Source: Asticcacaulis sp. (GTDB taxonomy: Bacteria > Pseudomonadota > Alphaproteobacteria > Caulobacterales > Caulobacteraceae). From it: DNA of 10,000 nt. Made by a program: the position numbers and the translations under genes. The notes under the pieces were generated by a model. It worked only from the letters and a program-made list of their open reading frames with translations, made no database searches and was not told where the DNA came from. This document shows positions 6,188 through 10,000 of the stretch, in pieces. Positions within the stretch are counted from its first letter, which is position 1; every line of letters begins with the position of its first letter. The stretch is taken from NCBI RefSeq assembly GCF_020217185.1, contig NZ_JAIWNX010000018.1:1-10000 (forward strand), written 5' to 3'.

Positions 6188-6223
6188 ATGAAGAGCAAGG
6201 GCGCTTCGGCATGAAGCGCCCTT
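6181..6223 (-). terminator. intrinsic terminator behind the TonB-dependent receptor
   Basis: On the minus strand, 13 nt after the receptor stop, AAGGGCGCTTC (plus 6213-6223) and GAAGCGCCCTT (plus 6197-6207) form a perfect 11-bp stem with a 5-nt loop. ATTTTTGTT follows after an 8-nt gap (plus 6181-6188). The spaced U-run suggests partial rather than complete termination, which would give high receptor and lower halogenase expression if the halogenase depends on readthrough. Confidence 0.8.
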
Positions 6224-6236
6224 CCCCCTCAGACCG

Positions 6237-9200
6237 TTAGAAGCGCGCCCGCACGGTGACTTCGTAACGCTGATCGCTGACATTGTAGTCGTAAGGCTCG
6301 AACACGCCAGGCACGGGCTCCTGAAGCGTTTTCGACTTCGTATTGAGAAGGTTGTTCGCGTTGAAGGACACGGAAATCTTCTCGTTCAGCCTGTAGTCAA
6401 AACCCAGGTCCAGATAACCCGCCGCCGCCATATAGGCCGGAACCATGTTGTACACCGGATAGGAATGGGCGGCGTCAAAGTTGGTCGGGCTGGTATTGAG
6501 GATGTAGGGGTTGCCGCCGCTTGTCGCGTAGGACAGCGGATTGACGTTGGTGGACAGCAAGGCCTTGTCGCGCCAGTTGTAGGCCAGACGGACATTGACC
6601 TTGTCGCGGCTGTACAGCAGCTGGATATTATAGGCCCACTTCGACAACCCGGCATAAGGGAGGTCGGGGTAGGTCTGCGGCACCGTACCGTCCGGGTTCA
6701 GGCCCGGCAGGGAGCCATTGGCCGGCGGCGGGGTCAGCACGCTGTTGGCCTGCTGGGCCGGGTTCCGGCTGTCGATATAGGTCAGGTTGGCATCGATACC
6801 GAACCCGCGCATCCAGCCGGGAAGCTGATCAAAGAACTTGCGGCCACCGATTTCAAAGCCCTTGATCGTGGCCTTCTGCTCGGAGGTCTTGTTCTGCAGA
6901 TAGAGCCACGGCAGATCGAGCGTTGTCGGCGTCCCCGGATTAGGGTCCCCGGCATTGACCGGCGGAGTCTGGCCATTGGCGTAGGCCAGCGCCGGGATGG
7001 GCAGATTGTTGGCGATGAACGAATGGAACACCGGATGATCTTCGATCTGCTTGGCGAACAGATCCACGTAGAAGAAGCTCGACGACGACGGATAGAATTC
7101 GAACGTCACGTCCTGGCTGTTGATCATGGTCGGCTTCAGATCCGCGCCGCCGCCATTGACGGAAACCCCGGTGAGGATCGAAGGGGCCTGCGGATTGGTG
7201 GCAGACCGCGATCGGGCACTCACCGACCCGCCGGCGCGGATGTCATTGAGGTTCGGCGGTGCCGACGCCCTAGATGCCGCGGCGCGAATGATGAAGGTGT
7301 CGCTGACGTCGAACTTGATGTTGAACGACGGCAGAACGCGATGGTAGCTGTAGTTGCGTTGTTGCAGGTTATACGCCTGAACAAACGCATAGAGCGTCGG
7401 GAACACCGGATTGGCGTTGGGGTTGGCGGTCTTCACCTGCTGCGCGTTGAAGTAATCCGTGCTGTCCTTTTCGGTGAGCGCCAGGTTCGTCGCATTGGGC
7501 GTGGACAGAAGGCCGCTCGCCGTCAGGGTTTCGGAGAAGGAACGCACCCCGATATTCCCCGAAAACGCCGGGATGAAGCCGAAACCATCGTGGGCAAACT
7601 TGGCCTGAATATAGATGGCCTTGTTGACGATGCGGCTGTCGGTCTTATTCAGTCCCTGATCGATATAGCGCGTCCAGTATTGGTCCGCCGTCCCGTTGGC
7701 GATTTGCCCGTTATAGGTCTTGAGCAAATGGTACCAGTCATAGCTTTGCAAGAGCGACTGGCTGGGGACCAGAAGCTGCGCCGGAACCGCCGCGTCGCCG
7801 CCGAAGAAATTCGGGAAGCTGGCCACCTCATAATCCGACGCGCGGACATTCGGGTTGGTCAGATACAGAATGTTCCCTGCGCCATAGGACGGATCGCCGG
7901 GATGCGCGCCCCACGGATTCGACAGCCACGACTGGCTGAGCGGCGCCCAATAGGTCCCCACATTGTCGTCGTTTTCGGTGCGCTTGGCGATACGCATGCC
8001 GAAGGTAACGGTGCGCAGGAAGCCCTCATCGCTGGGCCGGTATTCCACATCGAAGTGGGCAGCCGTCATCTCGCCCTTGTTATTCGGTTTATGATAGCCG
8101 AAATTGCTGAGATACGCCTTGCTCTTGTCGAGCAGGCCCGATGTGGAAAGACCCGTCAGAAGCGGCAGCGACCCCGTCAGGTCAACGTCCATCGAGTTTA
8201 CCAGCGGGCTCGTCTGGGCGAGGCCCACAAACATGTTTTCCCCCGTCATACGGGAACGGACATATTGCGCACCGCCACGCACCGTTATCTGTTCGCCAGC
8301 CGTCCACAGGAAGCTTTGCGAGATATCGAGGGTAGAGCTTTTGCTGCGCGACGCCGACGCCCCGCCGCTCGGGTTAAACGTGCCCGCAGGCCCGCACTGC
8401 ACCAGGCGTCTGCCGTCCCATCCCGCCGGGGGATTTGCCGGATTAACCCCGGCGCTGGCGGACCAATCCCACTGGAGCGACGAAGCCGGGCCGCCAAAGG
8501 TGGCGCCGCAATCGAGCTGGTACCAGCTGGGCAACCAGCCAATGGTCTTGCTCTGGTTCTGGAATTCGACCGCATTGCCGGTGGACCCGACCGTCAGGCT
8601 CCCCCTGCGGAAAGCGCCATCGGCATTGAATTCAACCGGGCTGCCCACCTTGGGCATAACAGCGGAGGTCGCAGACGGGCTCGACCCCACGGAGCCGCTG
8701 TTGCTCCAGCCGTCGTCGATATATTGCGAGAAGAAGACGGTGTTGGTCAGCGTCAGGTTTTCCGTCGGCCGCCACTGGATGGCCTGATAGGCACCGTAGC
8801 GGTCACGCTGGCTGAGATTGTTGCTCCAGCTAAACGAGCTGGGAACAAAAACCATATGGTCGTCGCGCGTGGAGTTCGGCGAATACTCCCCGAACATGGC
8901 GCCGACCTGAAGGTTGCTGCTCTGCTGGTGCAGGCGGCTGTAGGCGACATCCCACAGTACGCCAATTTCACCGATATTGGTGTCGAAGCGCCTCGAGAAC
9001 ATGGCGGAGACGCGCGGCGACCCCTTTTTCACTTGGCTGCCGTAGCTGCCGCCCACTGTGAGGTTGAGCTGAGGCTCCTTGAAATCGAAGGGCAGATGGG
9101 TGCGCAGGTTGATCAACGACGCCCCGCCTTCGATCAGATCTGCGCGCGACGCCTTATAGACATCGACACCGGCCATCAGTTCCGGCGTCACTTCGTTCCA

Positions 9201-9638
9201 GCTGATGGCGCTGGCACCGTTGGCGCTGAACAACTGCTGGCCGTTGAGCATGCTCGAATTGAAGGGCAGACCGCGCACGGTGACGCCCGTCCCTTCGATC
9301 TGGAACGCCGAACTGCCGCCGTTGGTGGAGGTGTAGCGCGATATCGACACGCCCGAAATGCGTTGCAGCACTTCGGTGATCGAATTGTCCGGCAGCTTGC
9401 CCGCTTCGTCGGCGACGATCGAATCGACGATCGTGTCGGCCTTCCTTTTGATTTCAATGGCCGACTGAAGCGCCTTGCGACGCGCCGTAACCACGATCAC
9501 GGCGTCGCCATCGGCTTTGGCAGCCTCGGCTTCTTTGGCCTCGGTGGCGTTTTGCGCACAGACCGGCATCGCCATTGACAAGGCGATCGCCGACGTCCCG
9601 GCAACGAGCGCTAAAAAGCGCGACTTTATTGGCAACAT
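6237..9638 (-). CDS. TonB-dependent receptor, TonB-Xanth-Caul type
   Basis: A 1133-residue outer-membrane receptor that, with TonB-ExbB-ExbD, imports a ligand, here probably an oligosaccharide. The start at 9638 is chosen because GGGGAGG lies 5 nt upstream (9644-9650) and a proper signal peptide begins here; the 30-residue extension to 9728 is not signal-like. Residues 1-28 are a signal peptide ending PVCA before Gln29. A TonB-box-like AVIVVTA (46-52) comes next. The plug starts with ALQSAIEIKRKADTIVDSI (56-74) and GKLPDNSITEVLQRISGVSI (80-99), characteristic of the Caulobacter/Xanthomonas receptor family linked to plant-carbohydrate uptake. The barrel fills the rest and ends RYEVTVRARF with terminal Phe. 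Mature protein cysteines appear limited to Cys377 and Cys415, in a Gly/Pro/Trp-rich stretch likely to be an extracellular loop, so a disulfide is plausible. Large for the family but ordinary. The ligand cannot be read from sequence. Confidence 0.95.
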   Translation of the reverse strand: MLPIKSRFLALVAGTSAIALSMAMPVCAQNATEAKEAEAAKADGDAVIVVTARRKALQSAIEIKRKADTIVDSIVADEAGKLPDNSITEVLQRISGVSISRYTSTNGGSSAFQIEGTGVTVRGLPFNSSMLNGQQLFSANGASAISWNEVTPELMAGVDVYKASRADLIEGGASLINLRTHLPFDFKEPQLNLTVGGSYGSQVKKGSPRVSAMFSRRFDTNIGEIGVLWDVAYSRLHQQSSNLQVGAMFGEYSPNSTRDDHMVFVPSSFSWSNNLSQRDRYGAYQAIQWRPTENLTLTNTVFFSQYIDDGWSNSGSVGSSPSATSAVMPKVGSPVEFNADGAFRRGSLTVGSTGNAVEFQNQSKTIGWLPSWYQLDCGATFGGPASSLQWDWSASAGVNPANPPAGWDGRRLVQCGPAGTFNPSGGASASRSKSSTLDISQSFLWTAGEQITVRGGAQYVRSRMTGENMFVGLAQTSPLVNSMDVDLTGSLPLLTGLSTSGLLDKSKAYLSNFGYHKPNNKGEMTAAHFDVEYRPSDEGFLRTVTFGMRIAKRTENDDNVGTYWAPLSQSWLSNPWGAHPGDPSYGAGNILYLTNPNVRASDYEVASFPNFFGGDAAVPAQLLVPSQSLLQSYDWYHLLKTYNGQIANGTADQYWTRYIDQGLNKTDSRIVNKAIYIQAKFAHDGFGFIPAFSGNIGVRSFSETLTASGLLSTPNATNLALTEKDSTDYFNAQQVKTANPNANPVFPTLYAFVQAYNLQQRNYSYHRVLPSFNIKFDVSDTFIIRAAASRASAPPNLNDIRAGGSVSARSRSATNPQAPSILTGVSVNGGGADLKPTMINSQDVTFEFYPSSSSFFYVDLFAKQIEDHPVFHSFIANNLPIPALAYANGQTPPVNAGDPNPGTPTTLDLPWLYLQNKTSEQKATIKGFEIGGRKFFDQLPGWMRGFGIDANLTYIDSRNPAQQANSVLTPPPANGSLPGLNPDGTVPQTYPDLPYAGLSKWAYNIQLLYSRDKVNVRLAYNWRDKALLSTNVNPLSYATSGGNPYILNTSPTNFDAAHSYPVYNMVPAYMAAAGYLDLGFDYRLNEKISVSFNANNLLNTKSKTLQEPVPGVFEPYDYNVSDQRYEVTVRARF

Positions 9639-9643
9639 ACATG

Positions 9644-9650
9644 CCTCCCC
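9644..9650 (-). promoter_or_regulatory. ribosome binding site deciding the receptor start
   Basis: GGGGAGG on the minus strand, 5 nt before the ATG at 9638. It places the start at the signal peptide, not at the in-frame ATG at 9728. Confidence 0.85.
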
Positions 9651-9726
9651 TGTGAGCCGTCCTCTATGCGGCGGCGTTCTTGTTTGACTGGATGACCGCA
9701 ACGGACTCGCCTGCGGACACGGGCTC

Positions 9727-9914
9727 ATATCACACTATTATATTATTGTACGACAAGAATGTTTTTGAGCGCCGTGCAATTGTTTTCATATTTGATGCAA
9801 AAACATCACATAATTGTCCGATAAAATGCGAATTTTGGCTATAAATAAAGAAAAACGAAATTTACCGATAAAAAATTAGCCCGAGCCTCTTGTTTCATAT
9901 TTTGTATGAGTATA
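9727..9914 (-). promoter_or_regulatory. AT-rich control region upstream of the receptor
   Basis: No gene is visible in this stretch, which is strikingly AT-rich against its neighbours. A weak promoter reading on the minus strand is TTGTCG (plus 9751-9756), 18 nt, then TGATAT (plus 9727-9732); a TATAAT (plus 9737-9742) has no -35 at good distance. Possible protein-binding sites are a nested inverted repeat, TGATG/CATCA (9793-9797, 9804-9808) inside CAATT/AATTG (9777-9781, 9812-9816), and a direct repeat CCGATAAAA at 9818-9826 and 9865-9873. None is recognised as a known operator. Confidence 0.35.
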
Positions 9915-10000
9915 TTACTTATTGGCCAACTGGTTTGGCACCGCACTGAGCATCAAGCCTTCTCCCCGTTGGATGAGGCCACTCCCCTCGCTGAACGCTC
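9915..10000 (-). CDS. possible C-terminal end of an upstream gene
   Basis: On the minus strand one frame is open from the window edge to TAA at 9915-9917, giving 27 residues ending AVPNQLANK. Its third codon positions are mostly G or C (about 19 of 27), as in the real genes here, and GC content rises abruptly at this point. A second frame of nearly equal length is also open, with a lower G/C share at third positions. The piece is too short to recognise or to prove coding. Confidence 0.25.
   Translation of the reverse strand, partial: AFSEGSGLIQRGEGLMLSAVPNQLANK

Noticed and set aside
6465..9578. 1037-codon open frame on the plus strand opposite the receptor gene
   Set aside because: It mirrors the receptor codon for codon, has an Arg/Gly/His-rich unfamiliar translation and no ribosome site; long antisense frames are normal opposite GC-rich genes.
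9639..9728. 30-residue N-terminal extension of the receptor
   Set aside because: It is Pro/Arg/Ser-rich and would bury the signal peptide; the strong ribosome site belongs to the start at 9638.
9973..10000. ATG on the plus strand as start of a divergent gene
   Set aside because: No ribosome site precedes it and only nine codons are visible.

Overview
The window looks like a polysaccharide-utilisation locus from a GC-rich Alphaproteobacterium, most likely Caulobacterales (Asticcacaulis- or Caulobacter-like). The clues are a TonB-dependent receptor with a plug of the TonB-Xanth-Caul type, a flavin-dependent 'tryptophan halogenase' next to it, lipoprotein or Tat-exported glycoside hydrolases, and AT-rich intergenic gaps between GC-rich genes. 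The assignment rests on gene content and protein style, not on a database search.

Every supported gene is on the minus strand, so the locus reads from high to low coordinates. At the right edge (9915-10000) there may be the tail of an upstream gene. It is followed by an AT-rich gap (about 9727-9914) that should carry the receptor promoter. Then come the TonB-dependent receptor (9638-6237), an intrinsic terminator (6223-6188), a halogenase (6070-4541), a promoter-like region (4413-4379) with a 180-nt leader, a GH5 glycanase lipoprotein (4202-2919), a GH9 endoglucanase lipoprotein (2719-680), and a GH29 alpha-L-fucosidase (610 to beyond the left edge).

The likely division of labour is that the two lipid-anchored beta-glucanases (GH5, GH9) cut a glucan backbone at the cell surface or in the periplasm, the GH29 enzyme removes fucosyl side groups, and the receptor imports oligosaccharides across the outer membrane. 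A beta-glucan backbone enzyme set plus a fucosidase fits fucosylated xyloglucan from plant cell walls, but this is inference. The halogenase has all its catalytic motifs; its substrate and its role in a glycan locus are unknown.

The least ordinary part is non-coding. Two ~96-bp copies of a three-hairpin repeat lie in opposite orientation at the two ends of the halogenase gene, and one copy supplies the last five codons and stop of that gene. Two further palindromes share the core of its first hairpin: one directly upstream of the GH5 promoter, one between GH5 and GH9. The GH5-GH9 gap is nearly all stem-loops. The two big repeats differ mostly in loops or as pairing-neutral changes, which suggests that RNA or DNA structure is maintained.
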